Part shown: piece by piece, positions 25,837 through 34,618 of the stretch
How the letters are laid out: the number at the start of each line of letters is the position of its first letter
Position numbering within the stretch: position 1 is the stretch's first letter
DNA from: SAR86 cluster bacterium SAR86A
GTDB lineage: Bacteria; Pseudomonadota; Gammaproteobacteria; Magnimaribacterales; D2472
Direction of reading: 5' to 3'
Assembly: GCA_000252525.1 (NCBI GenBank)
Contig: JH611156.1
Span: forward strand, 248,015 to 288,007
Length of the DNA stretch: 39,993 nucleotides
The notes under the pieces: generated by a model
The model's input: the letters and a program-made list of their open reading frames with translations, nothing else
Databases searched by the model: none
Told to the model about the DNA's origin: nothing
Position numbers and translations under genes: made by a program

Positions 25837-26120
25837 GATATTAATTTAGGAAGTATTCCTAACTGAGAAAGAACCCCGAATAGAATTACAAATAAGAATG
25901 CAGAAAAAATATTAAGATTTTTTTCTATTATCCATTCCAGTGAGTCTTCTACAAATTTTCTTATCCATTTATCGGCAACATCCATCCATTGAATAGCTTT
26001 TCTTGTCCACTTATCAGTAACATCAATTAATACCAAACCGAATGCTGCAATAATAACCCACACAATTCCATTTAATATCATGTCAATTATCCAACCTATT
26101 ACAATCCAATTAACTTCCAT
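25833..26120 (-). CDS. Small Trp-rich membrane protein (95 residues)
   Basis: Unrecognised. Two membrane segments (about residues 4-33 and 70-92) flank an amphipathic region containing a repeated pattern (DVTDKWTRKAIQWM and DVADKWIRKFVEDSLEWI, residues 33-63). The repeat suggests a helix lying on the membrane surface. It reads leftwards from a start 108 bases from the divergent RRM gene. Function unknown; it might resemble small membrane-stress or channel-like proteins, but I see no diagnostic motif. Confidence 0.6.
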   Translation of the reverse strand: MEVNWIVIGWIIDMILNGIVWVIIAAFGLVLIDVTDKWTRKAIQWMDVADKWIRKFVEDSLEWIIEKNLNIFSAFLFVILFGVLSQLGILPKLIS

Positions 26121-26228
26121 GAAATAATATTAATGTATAAATGGCTATAAATTAAATTAAGTTAATAATTTTTCACCAATTTCAGCATATTTAATGTAAG
26201 ATTGCATTTTCTCACTTAGGATAAATTA

Positions 26229-26474
26229 ATGAATATATATGTCGGAAATATTTCTTGGGGATTAACAGACCAAGATCTAGAAAACGTTTTTGCTGAACAC
26301 GGTACAGTTACTTCAGCAAAAATAATAACAGACAGAGCAACTGGTCGTTCAAGAGGTTTTGGTTTTGTTGAAATGAGTGATGGAGCAGAAGCTGCTATCG
26401 AAGCATTAAACGGAACTGAGGTTGATGGGAGAGAACTGGTAGTGAATGAATCAAGACCCAAAGATAAAAGCTAA
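26229..26474 (+). CDS. RRM-domain RNA-binding protein
   Basis: Single RNA-recognition-motif protein of 81 residues, the size of bacterial and cyanobacterial Rbp proteins. RNP2 is IYVGNI (residues 3-8) and RNP1 is RGFGFVEM (about 42-49), with the standard beta-alpha-beta spacing. It probably binds mRNA and may be cold-induced as in cyanobacteria, but regulation is not visible here. An AGGA lies 8 bases before the ATG. It converges with the next minus-strand gene, sharing four bases at the stops. Confidence 0.9.
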   Translation: MNIYVGNISWGLTDQDLENVFAEHGTVTSAKIITDRATGRSRGFGFVEMSDGAEAAIEALNGTEVDGRELVVNESRPKDKS

Positions 26475-26866
26475 GTAATACTTTCTAAAGCCTCTATCAT
26501 TTTTTCTTGAACTTTTTGCACGGCTTTAAAAGGTCTTATCATTACTTTAAAGTTACAGATCTTACCTTCTTCATTCCATTCTATTATGTCCACACCATTG
26601 ACAGAAATATCATCTATATAAGTCTCAAACTCTAAAACAGAATTAAGACCATCATGAATTTCTTTTGTGTATTTAAACTTTTCCATGTTAAACGACTGAC
26701 CGGCTGCACTTAGGTACATCATAGTTATTTTTTTACCCTCCATTGGAGTAAAAACTACTGGTGAGGAAAAGATTGCATCATCTGAAATAATATTTTCCAA
26801 CAATAACGGATCATCACTTCCAACAACTTCGTGCCATTTGTGTATTAGATTTTTTGCTTCATTCAT
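26471..26866 (-). CDS. NTF2-like (SnoaL-type) protein
   Basis: The 131-residue product opens with a helix containing LIHKWHEVVGSDDPLLLENIISDDAIFSSPVV, the typical SnoaL/NTF2-like start where Trp and Asp line the pocket, and continues as a beta sheet (VLEFETYIDDISVNGVDIIEW). No signal peptide. Such proteins may be isomerases, hydrolases or ligand binders; no function can be assigned. Confidence 0.75.
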   Translation of the reverse strand: MNEAKNLIHKWHEVVGSDDPLLLENIISDDAIFSSPVVFTPMEGKKITMMYLSAAGQSFNMEKFKYTKEIHDGLNSVLEFETYIDDISVNGVDIIEWNEEGKICNFKVMIRPFKAVQKVQEKMIEALESIT

Positions 26867-26982
26867 TTCATTTAAAGTTTCTGTAAATTTATTGATATAT
26901 TTTAAACATAAAAATATCGATATATAACAAATTTAGTAGTATCTTATATGTAGAGAGGATGAAATAAAAATAGGAGTTCAAA

Positions 26983-27291
26983 ATGGAATATTTAGTTATC
27001 GCAGATTTTAAAGTAAATGATGGCATGGCTGATGATATGGCAAATGTCTTTAAAGAAGCACTTGTTGATACTCGAGCTTTCGAGGGATGTAATGCTATTG
27101 ATGTATATTACGAAGAAAAAACAAACACTTTTACTTTGATTGAGGATTGGGCAAGTTTAGAAAATTATGAAACATATCTTCAATGGAGAATAGATACTGG
27201 AATTGCAGATATCCTAAATCCACTATTAGTTGGAGGCTGGGATGGGGTTGTAAGTAGCGTAAAGAGACTTGGGATTCCAAAAGGTATTTAA
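26983..27291 (+). CDS. ABM-domain (antibiotic biosynthesis monooxygenase-like) protein
   Basis: The 102-residue product resembles the dimeric alpha/beta-barrel ABM family, related to YgiN-type quinol monooxygenases: YLVIADFKVNDGMADDMANVFKEAL, a middle C-N-A-I-D-V strand, and the typical TLIEDWASLENYETYLQWR. GAG-rich AGGAG (26971-26975) precedes the ATG. The next gene begins three bases after its stop, so they form an operon with the lipoprotein that follows. The substrate is unknown. Confidence 0.8.
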   Translation: MEYLVIADFKVNDGMADDMANVFKEALVDTRAFEGCNAIDVYYEEKTNTFTLIEDWASLENYETYLQWRIDTGIADILNPLLVGGWDGVVSSVKRLGIPKGI

Positions 27292-27294
27292 CAA

Positions 27295-27660
27295 ATGAGT
27301 GACAAAGAATTAATCAACAATTGTATAAATACTTATTACGAGGGATGTATTGAATCTGACCCTAATAAAATCAAAGAGGCTTTCGATGAAAACGCAATGA
27401 TTTCAGGTTACTTGCCTGATGGTCTTCATGAAATGAATTTAGATGAATTTGCTGGATTTGTAGATGCTCAAAAGCCATCACCAAAAGAAAAAGGTGATGA
27501 AGAGTTTCTTGAAGTAATTTCATGTGAAGTTGTTGGAGATACTGCAATTGTTCAAATAAGAGAGGCATACTTAGGAATGATATTTGTTGATTCATTTTCT
27601 TTCTTGAAAAAAAATGATACTTGGAGAATTTATACAAAATTGTTTCATGTTGAGACATAA
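27295..27660 (+). CDS. NTF2-like, lumazine-binding-type protein
   Basis: The 121-residue product begins INNCINTYYEGCIESDPNKIKEAFDENAMISGYLPDG and ends DSFSFLKKNDTWRIYTKLFH, the layout of the Lumazine_bd_2/NTF2-like group. Soluble, no signal peptide. It is in an operon with the ABM protein (3-base gap) and 28 bases before the lipoprotein. Possible small-molecule binding or isomerase role; not proven by any motif. Confidence 0.8.
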   Translation: MSDKELINNCINTYYEGCIESDPNKIKEAFDENAMISGYLPDGLHEMNLDEFAGFVDAQKPSPKEKGDEEFLEVISCEVVGDTAIVQIREAYLGMIFVDSFSFLKKNDTWRIYTKLFHVET

Positions 27661-27688
27661 AAATTAAACATTTAGTTAGGAGAAAAAT

Positions 27689-28579
27689 ATGTTACTTAAA
27701 AATAAATCATTATTAGCTAGCGCCGTTATAGCTATTTTTGTAGCAAGTTGTGCAAAGGAGACTGCTGTTGACTCATCTGATACAAGTGGAGATAGTTATT
27801 CAGAATTTGTAGATTCCTTAGAGAGTACTGGTGGAAAGGCTTATGCAGAATTCATGGCTTGTACAGCAGGCCCAGACTTTAATGCAGAAAATGCAACAAA
27901 AATGATAGCTGCTTGGCAGAAGTTAATTACTGCCGAGTCATTATTTGGTGTATGGGGATATGTTCCTGCTGCAGATACTAATGCATTTGGAGATACTCTC
28001 TGGTGGGAGCTTAACTGGAATTCAAAAGAAGAAGCCGATGCAGAATGGGATTCTTGGGCACAAAATGAAGATGGACAAGCATGGGCTGAAGAATTTTCAA
28101 ATGTAATGGTTTGTGATGGAGAAGGAAGGAACTCTTTTGATGGCATCTATCCAATTCTACCGAACACGTATGGAGCTGTTAATGAAAGCGGATACTTTTA
28201 TGCAGAATTTTATCAATGCAACTATACTGAAGGATCAAATAGAGAAAATGCTGAAGCATTTTTACCTGGTTTTACTGATGCAGTAAGAAATTCTAACTAT
28301 GATGGCACCGGTTATTCATATGCTAATTATTTTGCGCATAAAAACGAAGATGGTTCTCACGTAGATGCAGATGTTGATTTTTTGTGGGGTAATTTTACAA
28401 AAAGTAAAGAATCTAATGACAAAGCAACTGAATTATTTGAAAAAGATGTTCGTGATGATATGTTCCCTTTGTTTAGTAAATTTGCAACTTGTGCTGAAGT
28501 TCCTGATGTTTATCATGGCTGGACATTTTATATTGGTGACCAAAAAGACTTTATGCCTGATTTCACTTCAAGAGATTAA
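27689..28579 (+). CDS. Lipoprotein with two ABM-like repeats
   Basis: The 296-residue product has a lipoprotein signal ending VASC (Cys21), then two related domains at about 50-150 and 168-275. The first begins AYAEFMACTAGPDFNAEN and the second FYAEFYQCNYTEGSNREN. Each has two cysteines at matching places (58/142 and 177/268), suggesting one disulfide per repeat. W-E-L-N-W-N-S-K-E-E-A-D-A-E-W resembles the ABM 'strand-W-x-s-x-e' segment of the gene two upstream. An RBS AGGAG lies before the ATG. Function unknown; the ABM similarity is by eye. Confidence 0.75.
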   Translation: MLLKNKSLLASAVIAIFVASCAKETAVDSSDTSGDSYSEFVDSLESTGGKAYAEFMACTAGPDFNAENATKMIAAWQKLITAESLFGVWGYVPAADTNAFGDTLWWELNWNSKEEADAEWDSWAQNEDGQAWAEEFSNVMVCDGEGRNSFDGIYPILPNTYGAVNESGYFYAEFYQCNYTEGSNRENAEAFLPGFTDAVRNSNYDGTGYSYANYFAHKNEDGSHVDADVDFLWGNFTKSKESNDKATELFEKDVRDDMFPLFSKFATCAEVPDVYHGWTFYIGDQKDFMPDFTSRD

Positions 28580-28593
28580 AAAATATAAAAAAT

Positions 28594-28616
28594 TGAAGCT
28601 ACTTTATGTAGCTTCA
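28594..28616 (+). terminator. Hairpin, weak terminator or leader structure
   Basis: A 9-bp stem TGAAGCTAC/GTAGCTTCA with a TTTAT loop, followed by only TTCATTTG rather than a T run. It lies between the lipoprotein and ald and may end the operon or act in the ald leader. Confidence 0.5.
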
Positions 28617-28642
28617 TTCATTTGTGGTACATTTTACATATT

Positions 28643-29728
28643 ATGATTATAGGAGTTCCGTCCGAAGTTAAAAATAATGAAAATAGAATTGGTATGACTC
28701 CAGATTCTGTTTCAAAACTAACTAAAAAAGGACATGAAGTTTTCGTTCAGGAGAGCGCTGGCGCCAATATAGGGTTTTTTGATCAAGACTTTATAAGTGC
28801 TGGAGCAAAAATCTTAAAAACACCAGAAGATGTGTATAAATCATCTGAAATGATAGTAAAGGTAAAGGAGCCGATTCCAAGTGAATATAAATTTTTGAGA
28901 GACGACCTAACTTTATTCACATATCTCCATCTAGCTGGTGATCCACAAAATGCTAAAAAATTAATTGATACTGGTGTTACTGGTATTGCTTATGAGACTG
29001 TTACATCTGATAACGGATCTATGCCATTATTAGCACCAATGAGCACTATTGCAGGTCAACTTGCATTTACAGTTGGCACGTATCATTTATTGAAACAAAA
29101 TCTTGGAAAAGGAGTGATGATTGGAAATCTAAAAGATATCGATCCCAGGGTAGTTACCGTAATTGGAGCTGGCGTTTCCGGTACACAATCTATATACAAG
29201 GCTTTAGAAAATCATGCGCATGTAAAAGTTGTTGACTCATCTCAAAAAAAATTATCAGAGCTCGAGAGTGAATTGGGATCAGAAAATATAGAATATATTT
29301 TATCGACTGATGAATCTGTTCAGTCTTCAATAAATGAATCTGATTTAGTAATTGGTAGTGTTTATGTTGTTGGAAAGGAAGCTCCAAAGGTTGTTAAAAA
29401 AGAGATGTTGAAATCAATGAATCCTGGGACTGTTATGGTAGACGTATCAATTGATCAAGGAGGTTGCTTTGAAACTAGTGAACCCACCACACATGATAAT
29501 CCAACTTTCCTAAAAAATGATATTGTTCATTATTGTGTAACTAATATGCCTGGCGCCGTTCCACTTACAGCAACACTGGCTCTAAATAAAGCTACACTTT
29601 CATACATAACTGAACTTGCTGACAAAGGAATTCAAAAAGCGCTCGAAGAAAATGAGCATTTAAACAATGGGTTGAATATTTCAAATGGAAATATTATTCA
29701 TCCAGGTGTTAAAGAAGCGCTTGATTAA
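28643..29728 (+). CDS. ald: Alanine dehydrogenase
   Basis: NAD-dependent interconversion of L-alanine with pyruvate and ammonia. The 361-residue product (start ATG 28643, giving the canonical MIIGVP opening; an in-frame ATG at 28622 adds seven unrelated residues) has ENRIGMTP, the active-site Lys in VKVKEP and His in YLHLAG, a Rossmann motif GAGVSGTQSI, VDVSIDQGG and the NMPGAVPLTATLALNKAT block. Length is close to the usual 371. Its stop overlaps the amidase start (TAATG), suggesting a coupled nitrogen-scavenging pair. Confidence 0.95.
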   Translation: MIIGVPSEVKNNENRIGMTPDSVSKLTKKGHEVFVQESAGANIGFFDQDFISAGAKILKTPEDVYKSSEMIVKVKEPIPSEYKFLRDDLTLFTYLHLAGDPQNAKKLIDTGVTGIAYETVTSDNGSMPLLAPMSTIAGQLAFTVGTYHLLKQNLGKGVMIGNLKDIDPRVVTVIGAGVSGTQSIYKALENHAHVKVVDSSQKKLSELESELGSENIEYILSTDESVQSSINESDLVIGSVYVVGKEAPKVVKKEMLKSMNPGTVMVDVSIDQGGCFETSEPTTHDNPTFLKNDIVHYCVTNMPGAVPLTATLALNKATLSYITELADKGIQKALEENEHLNNGLNISNGNIIHPGVKEALD

Positions 29729-31071
29729 TGATTGATAAATCATATTTTTTCTTAACTTTTATTGTCTTATCATTTTTCATAATTGCAGAAGATGAGAAAA
29801 ATTCTTTGATTGAGGTTTATTCAAAAGATATCGAAGTAAACTCTATAAATATTGTCTTAAAAGATAATATTGATATTAGAAATAAAATTACCTCAGCTGG
29901 CTCACTTGCACTTAAGGACAATATTGCAAAAAAGAATGCCTTTATTGTTGATAAGTTAATAAATGCAAATTATTTTATTTATGGAAAAGCCAATCTATCT
30001 GAATGGGCAAATTTTAGGTCTGAAGATTCAATTAGTGGCTGGTCTAGTTATGGTGGTCAAACTAAGCATTATCTGAATAATGATTATAATCCGTGTGGCT
30101 CTAGCTCAGGATCTGCAGTTGCGGTTGCTATGGGTATTGTTGAGATTGCAATAGGAACAGAAACAAATGGTTCAATATCATGTCCGTCATCAATAAACGG
30201 AATAGTAGGAATGAAGCCAACTACCGGTCTAGTTAGCAGATCAGGGATAATTCCAATTTCTTCATCTCAAGATACAGCTGGACCAATGGGTAAATCGGTC
30301 AATATTGTAGCCAAAACTCTTGAAGTCATTTCTGGAGTTGATGAGAATGATCAAGCAACATTGAGTATCCCTGTAAATTTTGAATTTGATTTCGCTAATG
30401 CAGCAAAAAATAAAAGACTTGATGGCGTGAGATTGGGTTTATTAAATTCTGAATATAGTAATTCTGAAATTTTAGATTTACACAATCAAATAAAGAGCAT
30501 TGTTTCAAGCTTAGGTGGAATTGTTGTGGATATTGAAGATAACAGAATTTATCCAGGAGATGCTGAGTACTACATACTCCTTTATGAATTTAGAGAAGGG
30601 CTTGAAGATTATTTAAAAAACTCTAACTCCGCAATGAAAAAGCTAGAGGATATTATTAATTACAATATTAAAAATAAAGAATTAATAATGCCTTATTTTG
30701 GGCAAGATATTTTTTATAAGTCCTTAGATAGCAACAGTTACTTATGGTATCAATGGTCAAAATATAAAATTAAAAATTCCTATCAAAAAACTATCAAGTT
30801 AATGGAAAAATATGATTTAGATGCATTTATTGGTCTCACTAGAGGAACTCCATGGAAAATCAATTATGAAGGCGGTGATTGGCCTGCGATGAGTGATACT
30901 ATTATGATTGATAGTGGAGGTTATGCAGCTCACAATGGAATGCCTCATATCACTATTCCATACTTTAAAATCAATGACTTTCCTGTTGGTATTTCTGTAA
31001 TAGGTCGAAGATGGGATGATAAAGAAATAATCAAGTACGCAGCCGCAATTGAGAAAACTAATTTAAATTAA
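29728..31071 (+). CDS. Exported amidase-signature hydrolase
   Basis: The 447-residue product opens with a signal peptide (about residues 1-20, ending in IIAED). It has the amidase-signature triad: Lys45 (VLKDNID), a Ser in CGSSSGSAVAVA, and the nucleophile Ser149 in TETNGSISCPSSINGIVGMK. The signature normally reads G-G-S-I; here N-G-S-I, as in some periplasmic relatives. It should hydrolyse an amide or short peptide outside the cytoplasm. Coupling to ald suggests the released ammonia or alanine is used, but substrate is unknown. Confidence 0.9.
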   Translation: MIDKSYFFLTFIVLSFFIIAEDEKNSLIEVYSKDIEVNSINIVLKDNIDIRNKITSAGSLALKDNIAKKNAFIVDKLINANYFIYGKANLSEWANFRSEDSISGWSSYGGQTKHYLNNDYNPCGSSSGSAVAVAMGIVEIAIGTETNGSISCPSSINGIVGMKPTTGLVSRSGIIPISSSQDTAGPMGKSVNIVAKTLEVISGVDENDQATLSIPVNFEFDFANAAKNKRLDGVRLGLLNSEYSNSEILDLHNQIKSIVSSLGGIVVDIEDNRIYPGDAEYYILLYEFREGLEDYLKNSNSAMKKLEDIINYNIKNKELIMPYFGQDIFYKSLDSNSYLWYQWSKYKIKNSYQKTIKLMEKYDLDAFIGLTRGTPWKINYEGGDWPAMSDTIMIDSGGYAAHNGMPHITIPYFKINDFPVGISVIGRRWDDKEIIKYAAAIEKTNLN

Positions 31072-31103
31072 TTTATAATTTTTAATAATTTGGAGAAGAA
31101 ATT

Positions 31104-32111
31104 ATGGAAAAAGTTTTAGTCACAGGCGCCACTGGATATATAGCACTTCATTGTGTTCAACAGTTACTTGATCAAGGCTATGCTGTTAATGGCTCAATAA
31201 GATCTCCAGAAAGAAAAAATGAAGTTATAGAAGCACTAAAAAATTCTGGAACCTCAACTGAAAATTTAAATTTATATGTTTTTGATTTAACAAACGACGA
31301 AGGTTGGGACGATGGTATGGAAGGTTGTGATTATCTTTTGCATGTTGCCTCACCATTAGCGCTTGAAAATCACACAGAAGATTATTTTGTAAAACCTGCT
31401 GTTGCAGGTGCTAAAAGGGCTTTAAAGTTTGCAAAAAAACATGGTGTTAAAAAAGTAGTATTAACCTCATCGGTTGCTGCAATATTTGAGACAGGTGAAG
31501 AAAAGGTTTTTTATGATGAAAGCGATTGGTCTGATCCAGATAATCCAAATATAAGTAATTATGCAAAAAGTAAAACTCTTGCTGAAAAAGCAGCTTGGGA
31601 ATTTTTAAAAGAAGAAGGGAACCCATTCGATTTTGCTGTCATAAATCCTGCTCTAGTAATAGGCCCATCTTTATCAGGTGATCTTGGTGTATCTAACAGC
31701 GCGATAGAAATGGTTGTTACTGGAAAAATGCCATTGGCTATACCTATCCAATTTGGATTTGTTGATGTCAGAGATGTTGCAACAGCGCATATTCTTGCAA
31801 TGCAGACTGATGCAAGTAATGGCGAGAGATTTGCACTTGCTGAAAGAGACTTATGGTACAAAGATATCGCAAAAATACTCAAGGATAATGGGTTTGATAA
31901 AGCACCTAAAATCGCAGTACCAGTTTGGGTAGCTAAAATTCTAGGAAACTTTAACAAACAATTAAAAGTAGCTTCACCATTTTTAGGTCGAGTCAGGAGT
32001 GTTGTTAAAGCAACTAAAGCAAAAGATATTCTTGGTTGGAAACCAAGATCATCTGAAGAGTCAATTATTGAGATTGCTAATCAGATTAAAGAAATGGGGC
32101 TTATTAAATAA
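31104..32111 (+). CDS. NAD(P)-dependent extended SDR (dihydroflavonol-reductase-like)
   Basis: The 335-residue product has the nucleotide motif TGATGYIALH (residues 7-16), catalytic Ser in TSSVAAI and Y-x3-K in YAKSKTLAEKAAWEF, as in dihydroflavonol-4-reductase and 3-beta-HSD-like SDRs. Likely reduces a ketone or oxidises an alcohol with NAD(P). RBS GGAGAAG precedes the ATG. Its stop overlaps the convergent reductase by eight bases. Confidence 0.9.
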   Translation: MEKVLVTGATGYIALHCVQQLLDQGYAVNGSIRSPERKNEVIEALKNSGTSTENLNLYVFDLTNDEGWDDGMEGCDYLLHVASPLALENHTEDYFVKPAVAGAKRALKFAKKHGVKKVVLTSSVAAIFETGEEKVFYDESDWSDPDNPNISNYAKSKTLAEKAAWEFLKEEGNPFDFAVINPALVIGPSLSGDLGVSNSAIEMVVTGKMPLAIPIQFGFVDVRDVATAHILAMQTDASNGERFALAERDLWYKDIAKILKDNGFDKAPKIAVPVWVAKILGNFNKQLKVASPFLGRVRSVVKATKAKDILGWKPRSSEESIIEIANQIKEMGLIK

Positions 32112-32853
32112 TTCCAGGGATTATTGCTTTTCTATTTTTAGGATAATTTTCAAACTTGCTAATGTACCATTTGTGATGAGCAATCGCTCTTGGAAAAAGA
32201 TTTGCAATTACCCAAATCAAAAATACTACACCAGAGATACTTGCGGTAAGAATTGCCCATCCAATCCACTCGATTATTTCACCAAAGTAGTTAGGCGCAG
32301 ATAAATATTTGTATAAAAATGAATTTGGTAGATGATAACCTGGACCCTTTTCCCTTTTGAGCCATAAAATTATGTAATCAGATCTTATATTGATATACAT
32401 ACCAATTAAAAATATCAACAACCCAAAAATAAATATTGGATTTGATATCCAGTCCTCAGAATACTCCGTAAAGTAAAAAATACCTATGGCTTGAATGCTG
32501 ACATTTACTAGATTAAAAAAGAATGCTGAAGCTGCAATTGAAATAGGCATTTCCGGATTAGTCATCTCAATTAAAAATGGGTAAATAAATGTTCTATGGA
32601 TGTAGTGAGCTAACCAAATTAAAAGAAAAACTTTGTGAATATTTTCTAATTGATCTTTGACCAGTAATGCATAAATAATCATAAGAATTACGCATGGAGA
32701 CTCCATTACTACCCAACCAAGTCTAGCTGGAATTTTAATACCCCAACCATCTTTAATATGACGTCCATAGGGAGCATTCTCATAAAACAAATAAATAAAA
32801 GTACCTATGCCTATCAAAACCCAAATAGAGACTAATATATAGAATGTATTCAT
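32104..32853 (-). CDS. Steroid 5-alpha-reductase-like membrane protein
   Basis: The 249-residue product has about six membrane segments and the C-terminal signature of the 3-oxo-5-alpha-steroid 4-dehydrogenase family: GPGYHLPNSFLYKYLSAPNYFGEIIEWIGWA and then AIAHHKWYISKFENYPKNRKAIIPGI. These residues bind NADPH in the family. In eukaryotes it reduces a C=C bond beside a ketone in steroids; bacterial relatives have largely unknown substrates. Divergent from the GMC oxidoreductase gene with an 85-base gap. Confidence 0.88.
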   Translation of the reverse strand: MNTFYILVSIWVLIGIGTFIYLFYENAPYGRHIKDGWGIKIPARLGWVVMESPCVILMIIYALLVKDQLENIHKVFLLIWLAHYIHRTFIYPFLIEMTNPEMPISIAASAFFFNLVNVSIQAIGIFYFTEYSEDWISNPIFIFGLLIFLIGMYINIRSDYIILWLKREKGPGYHLPNSFLYKYLSAPNYFGEIIEWIGWAILTASISGVVFLIWVIANLFPRAIAHHKWYISKFENYPKNRKAIIPGII

Positions 32854-32938
32854 ATTAAAAATTAACGAACAAAGTTTACACTTACGATTCTAAATCATAA
32901 ACTTATTACATGGATTTTTTTCTCGGGGTAATTTAAAA

Positions 32939-34618
32939 GTGGAAAAATTTGATTTTGTAATTTTAGGTGCTGGTTCAGCTGGATGTGTTCTTGCCAACAG
33001 ATTGAGTAAAGATCCGAATTTTAATGTTTGCTTGATCGAAGCTGGTTCAAAAGATAGTGATCCAAGAATACATATCCCTATTGGTTTTGCTTTTTTTGGA
33101 GATGGAAGTAAGTACAGTTGGAATTACGATACTGTCCCTCAAAAAGAATTTGAAAAAGAGGTAGTTGCCCAGCCTGTTCAAGAAGTCGTGGATTCTGCTG
33201 GTGGAACTCATAAAGTTGAAGCAGAAACATTGGAGCATAGAAAGGGATTTCAGCCTAGAGGAAAAACTTTAGGAGGCTCAAGTTCAATCAATGCAATGCT
33301 ATATGTAAGAGGCCATAGATGGGATTACGATCATTGGTCTGAATTAGGCAATGAAGGTTGGTCATATGACGAAGTTTTACCATATTTTAAAAAAGCTGAG
33401 CATAATGAAGTATTTGACGACGATTACCATGGACAGAATGGCCCTTTAAATGTTTGCAAAATACGTAATCAAAATACTCCTACCGATGATTTTGTTAAAA
33501 CTGGCTCAGAAATTTTTGGTTATAACGATGACTTTAATGGTGCTAATCAAGAAGGTGTTGGATATTATCAAACAACTCAAAAGGATGGAAAACGCTGCAG
33601 TGCAGCAAAAGCATACCTTGTTCCCTCATTAGACAGAGAAAACCTCACCATAATGACAGATACCAATGTTAATAAAATTCTTTTTGAAAATAAAAAGGCA
33701 GTTGGTGTTGAGTGTTTAAACAAAAATGGTGAATTGATCACTATTAAAGCCTCTAAAGAAGTCATTCTAAGTTCTGGAGCCTTTGGCTCACCACAAATAT
33801 TGTTAAGATCAGGTATAGGACCATCTGAAGAAATTCTTAAGCATGATATAGATCATGTTCATGAACTTCCTGGAGTTGGAAAGAATCTCCAGGATCATAT
33901 AGATTATCTATCAGTCCATAAATACAACTCAGTTGAACTAATTGGTTTTTCTTTAAAGTCAATTTTTTACAAGTTTCCACTAGAAATCCTTAAATATGTT
34001 TTTGCAAAAGTTGGTATGTTTACATCCACTGTTGCAGAAGCAGGGGGATTCATTAAATCCAGTGACCAGAAAAATATTCCAGATATACAATTACATTTTG
34101 CTCCTGCAATGGTAATTGATCATGGAAGAACCTCTGTTTGGGGACATGGTCTTAGTTGTCATGTTTGTTTATTAAGACCTAAATCGAGAGGTGAGGTGAC
34201 ATTGAATTCAGCAGATCCTCTTGATGATCCATTGATAGACCCTAAGTTTTTATCACATCCAGATGATGTTTCAGATCTAGTAGCTGGTTATAAAAAAATG
34301 ATGAGTATTTTAAACAAGGATCCTGTAAGTAAATATACTGCCAAGCATACTCTGCGACCAGTTAACTTAGAAGATGATAATGATATTGAGCAAGCAATCA
34401 GAGAAGACGCTGATACGGTCTATCATCCAGTAGGAACTTGCAAAATGGGTTCTGATGATATGGCAGTTGTTGACAATAAGTTGAAGGTACATGGTATAGA
34501 TGGTTTAAGAGTTGTTGATGCATCAATAATGCCAACATTAATAGGTGGAAATACAAATGCTCCAACAATTATGATTGGTGAAAAAGCATCGGATTTAATT
34601 TTACAAGATTGGGCATAA
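32939..34618 (+). CDS. GMC-family FAD oxidoreductase (choline-dehydrogenase-like)
   Basis: The 559-residue product has the FAD motif GAGSAGCVLANRL (residues 10-22), the GMC signature PRGKTLGGSSSINAMLYVRG (about 106-125), and the active-site His496 in YHPVGTCKMG with GGNTNAP near the end. It oxidises a primary or secondary alcohol. Residues about 69-101, before the flavin-loop motif, form an insertion (charged, VVAQPVQEVVDSAGG-like) not usual in choline dehydrogenase. GTG start, RBS-like GGGG upstream. It forms an operon with the rhodanese and patatin. Substrate unknown. Confidence 0.9.
   Translation: MEKFDFVILGAGSAGCVLANRLSKDPNFNVCLIEAGSKDSDPRIHIPIGFAFFGDGSKYSWNYDTVPQKEFEKEVVAQPVQEVVDSAGGTHKVEAETLEHRKGFQPRGKTLGGSSSINAMLYVRGHRWDYDHWSELGNEGWSYDEVLPYFKKAEHNEVFDDDYHGQNGPLNVCKIRNQNTPTDDFVKTGSEIFGYNDDFNGANQEGVGYYQTTQKDGKRCSAAKAYLVPSLDRENLTIMTDTNVNKILFENKKAVGVECLNKNGELITIKASKEVILSSGAFGSPQILLRSGIGPSEEILKHDIDHVHELPGVGKNLQDHIDYLSVHKYNSVELIGFSLKSIFYKFPLEILKYVFAKVGMFTSTVAEAGGFIKSSDQKNIPDIQLHFAPAMVIDHGRTSVWGHGLSCHVCLLRPKSRGEVTLNSADPLDDPLIDPKFLSHPDDVSDLVAGYKKMMSILNKDPVSKYTAKHTLRPVNLEDDNDIEQAIREDADTVYHPVGTCKMGSDDMAVVDNKLKVHGIDGLRVVDASIMPTLIGGNTNAPTIMIGEKASDLILQDWA

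Noticed and set aside
26914-26923. ATATCGATAT palindrome before the ABM gene as an operator
   Set aside because: Short and AT-rich in an AT-rich genome; expected by chance, with no second site.
28622-28642. Upstream start for ald at 28622
   Set aside because: Adds seven unrelated residues; the family begins at MIIGVP (ATG 28643).
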